The notes: generated from the sequence alone by a model not told the origin. A stretch of DNA of 45,801 nt from Lachnospiraceae bacterium (GCA_021203145.1 JAJQBS010000087.1:1-45801); one strand, 5' to 3'. Positions 26,417 to 35,234 are shown, counted from the stretch's first letter. Made by a program: numbers and translations.

Positions 26417-27601
26417 TCACACCTCCACAATCAAATCGCATCCTGACGCCGTGGCATATTCCATGCATTCTTTCCGGGGGCGCTGTTCTGTGATACGGAC
26501 CAGCTCAGCGTCGATTCCCTCCTGGCGCAGGGCGCGGGCGCGCTCGATCGCCTCCGGAAGCTTTTCACTTTCATACAGGATCACGTAATGCTTCCCGGGC
26601 ACCTCCGGATAAATCTTCTGCCGCAGCAAAGCCGTAAGAAGCTGGTCGATCTCCGCCACAAATCCGACTGCCGGGGCATCCTTCCCAAAATGCTGCAGAA
26701 GGCCGTCATAGCGGCCGCCCTTGAGGATCGCGGCGCCGGTGCCGAATGTATAGCCGCGGAACAGGATCCCCGTATAATACATATAGCGGCTGCGCAGCCC
26801 GAGATCAAAGGAAATGTAATCCTCCGCCCCGTACAGCTTCAGGATTTCCCAGATCTCTCTCAGACGCGCGAGCGCCCTTTGCGCCTCCGGATTATCCGTC
26901 AGCGCCGCGGCGCGATCCAGAACCTCCGCCGTCCCGAACAGGCCCGGCAGCGCAGTAAAGCACTCTTTCAGGGAGCTGCTCAGATTCTTCTGTTCGAGGA
27001 GCTTCTGGGCGCCGAAGGTGTTTTTATTGGAGATCAGCTCCTTCAGCTCCTGGGTACTCTGGTCGTCCAGCCCGGCCTCCCGTACCAGAGCGTCAAAATA
27101 ACCGCAGTGCCCGAGGCTGATCTGAAATTCCTTTAATCCAGAAGACTGCAGCAACTGGACCGCGAGCGCGATCACCTCCGCATCCGCATCCACGCTGTCG
27201 TCGCCGATCATCTCCCCGCCGATCTGCGTTGTCTCCTTCAGCCGCCCCTGGTAGCTGGAATTGTTGATAAATGTGTTGCCCAGGTAGGTGAGCCGGAGCG
27301 TCCGGCTGTCATTTAAAAAATATTTGGAAGCGGCGCGAGCCACAGGCGGCGTAAAGTCCGGCCGCAGAACGAGCGTGTTGCCCTCCCGGTCGAAAAATTT
27401 GTACAGCTCCCTGGAAGGGATCGTGCCGACTTCACTGCCAAATACATCAAAAAATTCAAAGGTGGGCGTTTCAATGTCCCGGTAACCATAAGATTTGATA
27501 ACAGAATGCAGGCAGTCCTGCAGTGCCAGCTTCTGCTCGCATTCCTTATTATAAATATCTCTCACGCCCTCCGGCGTGTGCAAAATCTTCCACATAAGCA
27601 A
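26417..27601 (-). CDS. hisZ: ATP phosphoribosyltransferase regulatory subunit
   Basis: A paralogue of the histidyl-tRNA synthetase catalytic core that lost tRNA charging. It binds HisG-S and confers activity and histidine feedback. The 394-residue product has class II motifs 2 and 3 remnants (LVLRPDFTPPVAR; DLGLRSRYMYYTGILFRGY; GGRYDGLLQHFG). The C-terminal segment (about 315-394, with QEGIDAELV) resembles a shortened anticodon-binding-like fold. The start is ambiguous: TTG at 27601 lies 5 nt after AGGAG, while the ATG at 27595 lies 11 nt after it. It is the first gene of the his operon. A true HisS is less likely because of the neighbouring short HisG and the his cluster. Confidence 0.93.
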   Translation of the reverse strand: MLMWKILHTPEGVRDIYNKECEQKLALQDCLHSVIKSYGYRDIETPTFEFFDVFGSEVGTIPSRELYKFFDREGNTLVLRPDFTPPVARAASKYFLNDSRTLRLTYLGNTFINNSSYQGRLKETTQIGGEMIGDDSVDADAEVIALAVQLLQSSGLKEFQISLGHCGYFDALVREAGLDDQSTQELKELISNKNTFGAQKLLEQKNLSSSLKECFTALPGLFGTAEVLDRAAALTDNPEAQRALARLREIWEILKLYGAEDYISFDLGLRSRYMYYTGILFRGYTFGTGAAILKGGRYDGLLQHFGKDAPAVGFVAEIDQLLTALLRQKIYPEVPGKHYVILYESEKLPEAIERARALRQEGIDAELVRITEQRPRKECMEYATASGCDLIVEV

Positions 27602-27654
27602 ATTCTCTCCTGTACGCTCGACGGCTCCTCATTCTCTCTGCCTGCGGCGCGTCC

Positions 27655-27708
27655 TCTTCATAATAGCAAAAACGTGATGATCGTCTTCATTATAGCAAAA
27701 ACGTGATG
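27655..27708 (-). repeat. Tandem 25-bp repeat overlapping the hisZ promoter (operator candidate)
   Basis: Two copies (27655-27679 and 27684-27708) with a 29-bp period match at 24 of 25 bases. The upstream copy contains the -10 hexamer of the hisZ promoter. The other copy, with TATTAT in place of TATAAT, falls in the early transcript. Such spacing is what two adjacent repressor sites, or a duplicated promoter half, would look like. Confidence 0.6.
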
Positions 27709-27716
27709 GATGTCCA
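27689..27716 (-). promoter_or_regulatory. SigA-type promoter of the his operon
   Basis: Minus strand: -35 TGGACA (27711-27716, 5 of 6) and a perfect -10 TATAAT (27689-27694), 16 bp apart. The start would be near 27682, leaving about an 80-nt leader before hisZ. The -35 overlaps the last base region just beyond the recU stop at 27727. Confidence 0.75.
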
Positions 27717-27726
27717 GAAAATTCTT

Positions 27727-28263
27727 TCAGCTCTCTCTTTGTTCCAGATCGAGCTGCAGGGCATCCAGATAAGGAACCAGAAGCCCACCGCGGGGATGAA
27801 TATAGTAATTCTGGTCAAGCTCCATATAGCGGAAGCTTTTTCTTCCGCCCTCCTGGGCCCGGTTCCAGAATTTCATCATATCCCGGTAGGGAAGGTAAAA
27901 AAGCTCATTACGCTCGCTGTAAAAAAGAATCAGGAAGGAAATGCCGTCCTGTTTTTCAAATTGTGTCATAAACTCCACCTGGTGCGGGTGGATGTTCTGC
28001 AGGGCAAACGTATCCACCGTGCATTCCTTCGCGTCAAAACAGACCGGGATTCCCTGCACCACCCCGATATAATCCACCGTGCTTTTCTGTTCAAAATACG
28101 CAAGCGTAATGTGGCGCTCCTCTTTGTCTATTTTCAGCGGCGTGATCGGCGTCGGTATTTTCTGGATCAGGGCAAGATTCTTCTCCAGATAGACCTCGTT
28201 CGTCCGGTTGATCAGCTCTTCCAGCGTTGATCCGCGCAGCCCGCGCGTGTTCCAGGTAGCCAT
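27727..28263 (-). CDS. recU: Holliday junction resolvase RecU
   Basis: Resolves Holliday junctions during recombination and repair in Firmicutes. The 178-residue product matches the family: NTRGLRGSTLEELINRTN near the start, ITLAYFEQKSTVDYIGVVQG and CFDAKEC (the Asp, Glu and Lys of the metal-dependent nuclease core), then LQNIHPHQVEFM and GISFLILFYS. I start at the ATG at 28263 because GGGAGG lies 6 nt before it. The ATG at 28269 would abut that site. It lies 19 bp after the pseudouridine synthase gene and 11 bp before the hisZ promoter. In many relatives recU sits beside a penicillin-binding protein gene; that pairing is not seen here. Confidence 0.93.
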   Translation of the reverse strand: MATWNTRGLRGSTLEELINRTNEVYLEKNLALIQKIPTPITPLKIDKEERHITLAYFEQKSTVDYIGVVQGIPVCFDAKECTVDTFALQNIHPHQVEFMTQFEKQDGISFLILFYSERNELFYLPYRDMMKFWNRAQEGGRKSFRYMELDQNYYIHPRGGLLVPYLDALQLDLEQRES

Positions 28264-28282
28264 TTTCATCCTCCCTTTCGTT

Positions 28283-29305
28283 TTACCCGTTTAAAAGCTG
28301 TTCAAACAGCTCCGGTTCCGGCGCGGAAAAGCATCTTCCGGACAGATAAGAGAGTCTGCCGTCCACCTGCGGAAATTCCAGCCGGTACGCGTGGAGCAGC
28401 TGGGAGTGCACGCCATGGAAATGCGCGAACCTTCTGTTTAACGCCGGATCGCCATATTTGGGGTCGCCGAGTACCGGGTGTCCGATTGAGGCAAGATGGG
28501 CACGGATCTGGTGGCTCCTGCCGGTAATCAGGTGAACCTCCAGAAGGGAAAGCTCCCCCTCAGATAAAAGCACGCGGTAAGCCGTTTCAATCGGTTTTGC
28601 GTCTTCCGACGCAGACGTGCTGATGGTCACAAGATTCGTCCGCGTGTTTTTTTTAAGAAAACCGCGCAGGCAGCCGTCCCCGGACATGCTCCCACAGACA
28701 ATGCAGCGATAGTGTTTCCGGACAGAACGCTCCTTGAAGAGGCGGTTGAGCGTCTGCAGGCCGACAAGGCTGACTCCTGCCGCTACAAGACCGCTCGTAT
28801 TGCGGTCCAGCCGGTTGCAGATGGACGGACGCACCAGGCGCATCTGCTCCTCCGTCAGAGCTCCCGAAGAGAGCAGGTATGCCTTCAGATATTCCATCAA
28901 AGAGACGTCGTCCGCGCCCGCCTTCTGGGAGAGCATGCCGGACGGCTTGTTAAACAGGAGAATCTGCCCGTCCTGGTAGACGATCGTCGGGGGACGGACG
29001 CCTGGGACAAGTACCGGAACCTCCGGGAATGCCGGCACAGGGCTTTTCGCGGATACGCACAGGCTGTCCGCCGCTTCTGCCGGGATCCCTCCAAATTTAT
29101 CCCAGGTTTCATCGGAGAGGAACAGCTTCACGAGATCGCCCGGACGGAGGATTTCCTTTCCTTCCGCCTTTTTCCCGTTCAAAGTAATATTTTTTTTGCG
29201 AAGCATTTTGTAAAGAAAGCTTTTGGGAGCCTGGCCCATATATCTGGACAGCAGCTTGTCCAGGCGCTGCCCGGATTCCTCCTGGGTTATGAAAATCTGC
29301 TTCAT
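28283..29305 (-). CDS. RluC/RluD-family 23S rRNA pseudouridine synthase
   Basis: Converts specific uridines to pseudouridine in ribosomal RNA. Residues about 10-65 form an S4 RNA-binding domain (SGQRLDKLLSRYM, LRKKNITLNGKKAEG). The catalytic domain begins at IVYQDGQILLFNKPSG and carries NRLDRNTSGLV, whose Asp is the expected nucleophile (RluC/RluD usually have HRLDR). EVHLITGRSHQIRAHLASIGHPVLGDPKYG is the typical C-terminal motif. The length (340) is slightly long, with a variable insertion between S4 and the catalytic domain. I cannot assign the target uridine, so I give no symbol. It lies between a membrane protein gene and recU, all on the minus strand. Confidence 0.93.
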   Translation of the reverse strand: MKQIFITQEESGQRLDKLLSRYMGQAPKSFLYKMLRKKNITLNGKKAEGKEILRPGDLVKLFLSDETWDKFGGIPAEAADSLCVSAKSPVPAFPEVPVLVPGVRPPTIVYQDGQILLFNKPSGMLSQKAGADDVSLMEYLKAYLLSSGALTEEQMRLVRPSICNRLDRNTSGLVAAGVSLVGLQTLNRLFKERSVRKHYRCIVCGSMSGDGCLRGFLKKNTRTNLVTISTSASEDAKPIETAYRVLLSEGELSLLEVHLITGRSHQIRAHLASIGHPVLGDPKYGDPALNRRFAHFHGVHSQLLHAYRLEFPQVDGRLSYLSGRCFSAPEPELFEQLLNG

Positions 29306-29330
29306 AATCTTATCTTCCTCAACAGGCAGG

Positions 29331-29939
29331 TCAGAGCGAGATCGCCAGCAGCGTCTGGTAAATCACCTCGTCCCGGCTAAGGGACGGATACCTCTCGTCC
29401 GGTGTAAAGGAGAGACCCTCCCGGTATTTTTCAGGATTTTTCGCAATTGTGGAAATCCGCTGCAGATACTGCTTCCAGTCCTTCATCACCTTGACCTGAG
29501 CCTCGGTAAAGCCATTTGCGGAGAGAATCTGACGGATATGCTTTTCCAGATAAGGAGGATCCGTATTCTGGTCCGGCGTGTAGCAGACAATCTGGTCTCC
29601 GCACACAATGGCCGCCTCCACCAGAGAGGTGTGTTCGTACGCGGTGACGACCAGCTCGTAGCCGATGGTCAGATTTCCCGCTGCATTTTTAGCCGCCTCG
29701 TACCGCTCCTGCGGCATTGGTTTTTGCAGCAGCATCATGATCAGGCCGACTGCGGATCTGCATGCGGGCAGGCAGCCCAGAATCGCAACCACGGTGAACA
29801 GGTTCAGCCGTGATTTCACCGTGAAATAACCAATCATGTAAATCCCAAGGGGCAAAAGAAACATCAGTAATGTGAGCAGAAATCTTTTCTTTTTTTCATA
29901 CCGGATATAACCCCAGTTCCCTTTTGCTACTTTTTTCAA
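29331..29939 (-). CDS. Small two-helix membrane protein of unknown function
   Basis: I do not recognise a named family. The 202-residue product starts with a basic segment (GNWGYIRYEKKKRF). Two adjacent transmembrane helices follow (about 20-40 and 46-70). The remaining 130 residues are probably cytoplasmic, containing a possible nucleotide- or dimer-type core (LTIGYELVVTAYEH, AIVCGDQIVCYTP) and a charged C-terminal helix region. The start is TTG at 29939, 10 nt after AGGAG. The gene is 25 bp before the pseudouridine synthase gene and probably co-transcribed with it. A palindromic intergenic repeat lies directly upstream. Confidence 0.75.
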   Translation of the reverse strand: MKKVAKGNWGYIRYEKKKRFLLTLLMFLLPLGIYMIGYFTVKSRLNLFTVVAILGCLPACRSAVGLIMMLLQKPMPQERYEAAKNAAGNLTIGYELVVTAYEHTSLVEAAIVCGDQIVCYTPDQNTDPPYLEKHIRQILSANGFTEAQVKVMKDWKQYLQRISTIAKNPEKYREGLSFTPDERYPSLSRDEVIYQTLLAISL

Positions 29940-29963
29940 GAAACGTCATCTCCTCTTATTGTC

Positions 29964-29990
29964 TTATAGCAAACGACTTTCATCGTTATA
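29964..29990. repeat. Dispersed 27-nt palindrome, copy 1
   Basis: On the plus strand it begins TTATAGCAAACGAC and ends ATCGTTATA. It matches the copy at 40440-40466 at 23 of 27 positions. It fills the gap between the ygiQ stop and the membrane protein start, upstream of the latter. Confidence 0.6.
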
Positions 29991-29995
29991 CCTTG

Positions 29996-32155
29996 CTAGT
30001 TTGCGGCTCTGTGGGAATTCCCTCTGGCACGTGGCTGCCCTTTCGGGGGATTTTTCCCGGCGCGTGACCGTTCCATACTACGTTTCGTCCCGGCGCGCGG
30101 CTGTTTTTCTACGGCCTTTGCTCCAGCACGTGACTGCTCTATTCCGCGTTTCGTCCTGGCGCGCGGCTGTTTTTCTGTAGCCTTTGCTCCAGTAGGTGAT
30201 CGTTCCATATCGTGTTTTGTCCCGACGCGCGGCTTCCCATGAATGGATTTCGACCCGGCAGGCTGCTTTCCCTTCCAGGCTTTCCCGGTTTTCAAATCCG
30301 GCGCGGAGCTGGCGCCCCTGCGTGGCCGGATCAGGCACTCCTGTCCATAGCCGATCAGATCCGTCCGTCCTGCAAGCTCTAAAGCTTCCCGGACCAGCTC
30401 GTAATTTTCCGGATTGCGGTACTGGATCAGCGCCCGCTGCAGCTTTTTCCTGTGTGGATTTTTTTCCACATAGACCGGCTTCATTGTGCGCGGGTCAAGT
30501 CCGGTGTAATACATGCAGGTCGAGATCGTGGACGGAGTGGGATAAAAATCCTGGACCTGTTCCGGAGAAAAATGCAGATCGCGCAGGTAACAGGAAAGCT
30601 CCACGGCCTCCTTCATCGAACAGCCCGGATGGGAGGACATCAGGTATGGAACCAGGTACTGCTCCATCCCACAGGCCTGGTTCATCTTCTGAAAGGCCTC
30701 CGTAAACCGCTGATAGACACAGTGCTTCGGCTTGCCCATCATTTCCAACACCCGGTCCGACACATGCTCGGGGGCGACCTTCAGCTGACCGCTGATGTGG
30801 TAAGTCACCAGTTCGCGGAAAAAGGTATCCGATGAATCCGCCAACAGGTAATCAAAACGGATGCCGGAACGGATAAACACCTTTTTTACCTTCGGAAGCG
30901 CTCTCAGGCGGCGCAGAAGTGCCACATAATCACTGTGATCCGCATCCAGGTGTTTGCAGGGCTCCGGGAACAGGCACTGCCTGTTTTTGCAGACGCCATG
31001 CTCCATCTGTTTTTTGCAGGCCGGGTGGCGGAAATTCGCGGTCGGGCCGCCTACATCGTGGATGTATCCTTTAAAATCAGGCTCCTCCGTCATCTGCCGC
31101 GCCTCTTTTACGATGGAGTCATGGCTGCGCACCTGCACGATCCGCCCCTGATGAAAGGTCAGCGCACAGAAGCTGCACCCGCCAAAGCAGCCGCGGTTGC
31201 TGATGAGGCTGAATTTTACTTCATGAAGCGCCGGAACTCCGCCAAGCGCTTCGTAGGAAGGGTGGGCGGCCCGGCAATACGGAAGATCATAGATGTCGTC
31301 CATCTCCTGCGTGGTAAGCGGCTTCGAGGGAGGATTCTGTACGACATAGACCGCACCGCAGGGTTCGGCCAGTCTTTTCGACGTAAACGGATCCGTATTA
31401 AGGTATTGTGTGTAAAAGCTCTGTGCATACTTGCTTTTATCCGCCTTCATCTCTTCATAAGACGGCAAAAGCACATAGTCATAGACATCCTCCAGGTGTC
31501 TGGTCTTATAGCAGGTGCCGTCTATAAAGGTGATGTCACGGATGGAAAGCCCGGAATCCAGCGCATCCGCGATCTCCACAATCGACCGCTCCCCCATCCC
31601 GTAAGAAATCAGATCCGCACCAGAATCCATCAGAACGGAACGCTTCAGCGAGTCCGACCAGTAATCATAGTGCGCCAGGCGGCGCAGGCTGGCCTCAATC
31701 CCGCCCGCGATAATCGGCACATCCCGGTATGCCCATCGTATGAGATTGCAATAAACCACAACAGCATAATCAGGGCGTTTTCCGATCACGCCGCCCGGCG
31801 TATAAGCATCCGTGGAACGCCTTTTTTTCGAGACCGTATAATGATTCACCATGGAATCCATATTTCCGGCGCTGACCAGAAATCCAAGCCTCGGGCGGCC
31901 GAGCGCCATCACGCTCTCCTTCCGACGCCAGTCAGGCTGGGACAGGATGCCGACCGAATACCCGTGTGCCGTCAGGACGCGGCTGATGATCGCGTGCCCG
32001 AAGGACGGGTGATCGACATAGGCATCCCCGCAGACATAGACAAAATCCAGCTGTTTGATATTCCGCTCCTCCATCTCCAGAGGAGTCGTCGGAAGAAAAT
32101 TCATGAAAGCCCCCCATCTGCCGCCCAGGCGGCGGAATTCGCTTTTGTACATCAT
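29996..32155 (-). CDS. YgiQ-type radical SAM protein with repetitive basic tail
   Basis: A member of the YgiQ (UPF0313) radical SAM family, whose substrate is not established. The N-terminal domain has FVYVCGDAYVDHPSFGHAII and GILSQPDW. The cluster-binding motif is CFGGCSFC (C-x3-C-x2-C) near residue 325, followed by CALTFHQGR. The core ends near residue 620 and a Lys/Arg-rich tail of about 100 residues follows. That tail includes three 22-residue repeats. The 719-residue start (32155) overlaps the upstream HAD gene stop as ATGA but lacks a clear ribosome site. Comparison with the family favours MNFLPTTPLEME, starting at 32104 (702 residues). Confidence 0.92.
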   Translation of the reverse strand: MMYKSEFRRLGGRWGAFMNFLPTTPLEMEERNIKQLDFVYVCGDAYVDHPSFGHAIISRVLTAHGYSVGILSQPDWRRKESVMALGRPRLGFLVSAGNMDSMVNHYTVSKKRRSTDAYTPGGVIGKRPDYAVVVYCNLIRWAYRDVPIIAGGIEASLRRLAHYDYWSDSLKRSVLMDSGADLISYGMGERSIVEIADALDSGLSIRDITFIDGTCYKTRHLEDVYDYVLLPSYEEMKADKSKYAQSFYTQYLNTDPFTSKRLAEPCGAVYVVQNPPSKPLTTQEMDDIYDLPYCRAAHPSYEALGGVPALHEVKFSLISNRGCFGGCSFCALTFHQGRIVQVRSHDSIVKEARQMTEEPDFKGYIHDVGGPTANFRHPACKKQMEHGVCKNRQCLFPEPCKHLDADHSDYVALLRRLRALPKVKKVFIRSGIRFDYLLADSSDTFFRELVTYHISGQLKVAPEHVSDRVLEMMGKPKHCVYQRFTEAFQKMNQACGMEQYLVPYLMSSHPGCSMKEAVELSCYLRDLHFSPEQVQDFYPTPSTISTCMYYTGLDPRTMKPVYVEKNPHRKKLQRALIQYRNPENYELVREALELAGRTDLIGYGQECLIRPRRGASSAPDLKTGKAWKGKQPAGSKSIHGKPRVGTKHDMERSPTGAKATEKQPRARTKRGIEQSRAGAKAVEKQPRAGTKRSMERSRAGKNPPKGQPRARGNSHRAAN
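30032..30229 (-). repeat. Three 66-bp tandem repeats in the ygiQ tail
   Basis: Units at 30164-30229, 30098-30163 and 30032-30097 encode 22-residue copies of R-x-G/R-T-K-x3-E-R/Q-S-x-G-x4-E/K-x-QP. The tail is strongly basic and likely disordered, perhaps binding RNA or ribosomes. The unit number could vary between strains without a frameshift. Confidence 0.85.
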
Positions 32156-32817
32156 AAAATTTCATAGGTGCCGTCCAGGACCTCGTCGTAGCTCCGTATG
32201 TAATAATCAGCAAGCTGCCGGATCTGGGGCTTTCGTTTTGCGGAAAAATCATCCTCCATCGCGCAGACCCGCATGCCCGCGCTTTTGCCGGCGAGAATGC
32301 CCATCGGGACATCCTCAAAGACCAGGCATTTATCCGGAGGCACGCCCAGGGCTTCTGATGCGTAAAGGTAAACGTCTGGCGACGGCTTTCCCCGGGCGAC
32401 CTCGCAGGAGGTAACAATCCGGTTAAAAAACTCTTCCACATGGTTATTGGCCAGCGAAGCGCGGATCAGATCCTGGCTGTTGCTGCTCGCGATTGCGGTC
32501 GGAATCCCCTGTCTTTTCAGATACCGCAGGAAATCTTCTGCACCGGCCTTGAGCGGAACCTCGTTCGCATATTTCCAGAAAGCCATGCGGTTCCACTGCT
32601 GCTTGATTTCCTCGACGGAAAGGGGGAGGGAGAACCGATCCTTGAAATACTGCGCGGTCTCTGTAAATCCCATGCCTTCAATCGCAACGCTCAGGTCCGG
32701 CGGGGGAGCCTGTGAATATCGGCTCAGAAACTCGATATCAATATCTGTCCACATCCACATCGAATCCATCAGTGTTCCGTCCAGATCAAAAATCACTGCC
32801 TCTGTCTGTTTCAGCAT
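32152..32817 (-). CDS. HAD-superfamily phosphatase (beta-phosphoglucomutase-like)
   Basis: The 221-residue product from the ATG at 32817 is a subclass IA HAD hydrolase acting on a small phosphorylated metabolite. Motif I is FDLDGTLMDS (nucleophile and acid Asp), motif II is IASSNS, motif III is the Lys in RGKPSPDVY, and motif IV is VFEDVPMG. The helical cap lies between motifs I and II. The specific substrate cannot be read from sequence. The longer frame would add 33 unlikely residues. The 119 bp upstream separate it from the rRNA methyltransferase gene. Its stop overlaps the ygiQ start. Confidence 0.9.
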   Translation of the reverse strand: MLKQTEAVIFDLDGTLMDSMWMWTDIDIEFLSRYSQAPPPDLSVAIEGMGFTETAQYFKDRFSLPLSVEEIKQQWNRMAFWKYANEVPLKAGAEDFLRYLKRQGIPTAIASSNSQDLIRASLANNHVEEFFNRIVTSCEVARGKPSPDVYLYASEALGVPPDKCLVFEDVPMGILAGKSAGMRVCAMEDDFSAKRKPQIRQLADYYIRSYDEVLDGTYEIL

Positions 32818-32936
32818 TTGTATTGATGTCCTTTCATGAATATCCTGGCACAGTCCGTGGCAGGCGGCCTCTTTCCTGCGGCCGTCGCCGGAGCATGTTT
32901 TTCCTTCGGGCCGCAACGCTCAGGGATCGTAATTTT

Positions 32937-34382
32937 TTACTGCATCCTCCATCCAGGATAGTATTTATTTTTCAGCCTGCCTCCGGAAAGTCTACACCAG
33001 CCAAGGCCGTACCCGTCCACACAGAGGAGTACCCAGTCAGGGAGACAGCCATCCGCTTCGGCCAGGCCGGGTCCGGAGCATTCTGCCTCGGTCAGCTCCA
33101 GACTCTCGCCCTTCAGGTAGCGGATGATGCGTTCATCCTCGGCCGAAAGATCCAGAAACCGGAAAAAAAGGGGCGCGTCGGGGAGCATGGCCAGTGCCTG
33201 CGACGGCTCAAAACGCCCATTTTTCAGAGTGCCGGCCAAGAGTCCCGTGCGCAGATAGCGGAGAGAGGACGGCAGGGGCTGCGGCGGCACCAGAAGCCAT
33301 TTTTCACCGAACTGTTTCCAGCGCCAACCTTTTATGCGTGCGGCCGTTTGTGACTTCCTGCATGAAAACACGGACAGAAGATCCGGAACCGATTTCGGAA
33401 TCGTCCCGGTATGCGCCGCACTCTCTGCATAATACGTGTTTCCCCGGGATGATTGCCCTTTCTTTTGCAGCAGCGCCAGGAAATGTCCTTCTCCATCCAC
33501 CCTGTGCGGATAGATCCGGACGCACCGGGTCAACGCCTCCGCATAAGATCCGAAACGGTCTGTCGATGCGATACCGCCGCAGAATCCATCCATCATCGGG
33601 ACAGGAAGCAGCTCCAGCTCCGGATTGCGCCGCAGCGCGTCGTACACGACATCCTCATCCTCTTCCGGGGAAAACGTGCAGGTGGAGTATAGCAGCATCC
33701 CCCCAGGCTTCAGCATCCGGACGGCCGCAGAGAGGATCTCCTTTTGAAGCGGAGTGTAGCCGGACGATCCCTTTTTTTTCCAGGCAGAGATCAGACTGCC
33801 ATCCTTTCGGAACATTCCTTCGCCGGAGCAGGGGGCGTCTACGAGAATTTTGTCAAAATAGCATCCGAACGACTCAAGCAGCCGCTGCGGAGTCTCCACA
33901 GTAATGCAGATATTCGGGGCACCCCAAAGTGTCAGATTTTTGAGAAGGGCTCCCGCCCGGCCTGCGCTCACATCATTTGCGACCAGAAGGCCGCCCCCTG
34001 TAAGGCGCGAGGCAAGCTCGGTAGCCTTGCCTCCCGGTGCCGCGCACAGGTCGAGGACCCGGTCATCCGGGCGCACCGGCAGCAGGGCGGCCGGGAGCAT
34101 GGCGCTCGGCTCCTGGATATAGTAAAGCCCCGCAAAATAATAGGGGTGCCGGGCGACCGGCACATCCTGCTCCAGGTAAAACCCATTCTCTGTCCAGGGG
34201 ATGGGGCGCAGCGGAAACGGAAGCTTCCCGGCAGCCTCCCGGGCGGAGAGCTTTCCGGTATTTACGCGGATGCCAAAATGAGGAGCTTCCTCAAAGGCGT
34301 CCCAAAATGCTTCCGCCTCCTCCTTTAGCTGTCCGTTCATGCGCGCGACGAAATCCCTGGGCAATCTCTCCATCACAGACAT
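32937..34382 (-). CDS. RsmF/RsmB-type rRNA cytosine-C5 methyltransferase
   Basis: SAM-dependent m5C methylation of 16S rRNA. The 481-residue product has an N-terminal recognition segment (about 1-100). The Rossmann methyltransferase core follows, with SAM motif LDLCAAPGGKATELA, and both catalytic cysteines are visible in DAPCSGEGMFRKDG and STCTFSPEED. The C-terminal 170 residues match the RsmF-like PUA-type extension (FLRYLKGESL, WVLLCVDGYGLGWCRLSGGRLKNKYYPGWR). Target cytosines in this organism are unknown. The start overlaps the end of relQ by 10 bp, so the two are coupled. Confidence 0.92.
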   Translation of the reverse strand: MSVMERLPRDFVARMNGQLKEEAEAFWDAFEEAPHFGIRVNTGKLSAREAAGKLPFPLRPIPWTENGFYLEQDVPVARHPYYFAGLYYIQEPSAMLPAALLPVRPDDRVLDLCAAPGGKATELASRLTGGGLLVANDVSAGRAGALLKNLTLWGAPNICITVETPQRLLESFGCYFDKILVDAPCSGEGMFRKDGSLISAWKKKGSSGYTPLQKEILSAAVRMLKPGGMLLYSTCTFSPEEDEDVVYDALRRNPELELLPVPMMDGFCGGIASTDRFGSYAEALTRCVRIYPHRVDGEGHFLALLQKKGQSSRGNTYYAESAAHTGTIPKSVPDLLSVFSCRKSQTAARIKGWRWKQFGEKWLLVPPQPLPSSLRYLRTGLLAGTLKNGRFEPSQALAMLPDAPLFFRFLDLSAEDERIIRYLKGESLELTEAECSGPGLAEADGCLPDWVLLCVDGYGLGWCRLSGGRLKNKYYPGWRMQ

Positions 34383-35203
34383 GTGTCCCCCGAGCCTCCC
34401 TGATCCACCGACTGCACCCGGTATCCTTCCGCGATCACATCCAGCTCCTGTGCGAAGCGCCGCAGCTGATCAATGTCATCCAGCTCATAGATCCGGTAAA
34501 ACTCGTCCTGTATTTTCTGAACCTCTCTTTTTGTCGTCACCCGGTACAAATTCTGAATCGTCGTCAGAATATCGGAAACAAGGCTCGTCCGAAGGTGCGA
34601 CGAAATCTGCGCGTCCATGATTTCGCTGCGAACGGTAGACATTTCATTATCCAGTGAAATGATCGCGTTCGCTACATTTGTCAGCTTCTCACTGATATGA
34701 TCCGGGATGTTTTCTTTATATTTGTACTGCAGCGAATGCTCGATTGTGGACCAGAAATTCATGGCAAGCGTACGGATCTGGATCTCCACATAGAGCTTTT
34801 TAGCGCCATTTATGGTATGTACCTCATAAAGAACGATAATATGATAGCTGCGGTAGCCACTGTCCTTCATATGGCTGACATAGTCTCGCTCGCTGACGAT
34901 CTCCATATCCGTCCGATGCCGGACGATCTCTGCTACCCGCTGAATGTCTTCGACAAACTGGCAGATAATACGGATACCCGCGATGTCGGTAATCCGCTCC
35001 TCGATCTCATCTGCGGCAACCTGTTTCTTCTGTGCTTTGTCCAGTATGCTGGCGACCGTTTTTACACGGCCCGTTACCTGCTCAATCGGTGAATAAAGCC
35101 CTTGCTCTCTGTATTCATGCATCAGGTGTTCAAATTTCACCACGAGCTCCCTTACCGCAAGGTCATAGGGGCTTAAAATTTCCCGCCAAAGCTGTATTTT
35201 CAT
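34373..35203 (-). CDS. relQ: Small alarmone synthetase RelQ (GTP pyrophosphokinase)
   Basis: Makes (p)ppGpp from ATP and GTP/GDP. The 276-residue product consists of the synthetase domain, with no HD hydrolase, TGS or ACT domain, as in the RelQ/YjbM group. Motifs are GRVKTVASILDKA (about 45), DIAGIRIICQF (about 73), RDYVSHMKDSGYRSYH (about 106, the G-loop region) and VEIQIRTLAMNFWSTIEHS (about 139). The C-terminal helical region is about 60 residues longer than in B. subtilis YjbM. I start at the ATG at 35203 because GAGGTG lies 8 nt upstream; the longer frame would run through the promoter and palindrome. It is the first gene of the relQ-rsmF operon. Confidence 0.92.
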   Translation of the reverse strand: MKIQLWREILSPYDLAVRELVVKFEHLMHEYREQGLYSPIEQVTGRVKTVASILDKAQKKQVAADEIEERITDIAGIRIICQFVEDIQRVAEIVRHRTDMEIVSERDYVSHMKDSGYRSYHIIVLYEVHTINGAKKLYVEIQIRTLAMNFWSTIEHSLQYKYKENIPDHISEKLTNVANAIISLDNEMSTVRSEIMDAQISSHLRTSLVSDILTTIQNLYRVTTKREVQKIQDEFYRIYELDDIDQLRRFAQELDVIAEGYRVQSVDQGGSGDTCL

Positions 35204-35234
35204 ATAACCATCACCTCGAAACCGGCTCCCAAAA

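Noticed and set aside
26417..27601. Histidyl-tRNA synthetase
   Set aside because: Length (394), the shortened C-terminus and position ahead of a short hisG fit HisZ better.
27602..27726. T-box or his attenuator ahead of hisZ
   Set aside because: The predicted leader is only about 80 nt. It lacks a specifier stem, a T-box sequence and a His-codon leader peptide.
30935..32167. 410-codon plus-strand open frame opposite ygiQ
   Set aside because: It mirrors the conserved radical SAM frame and has no recognisable protein features.
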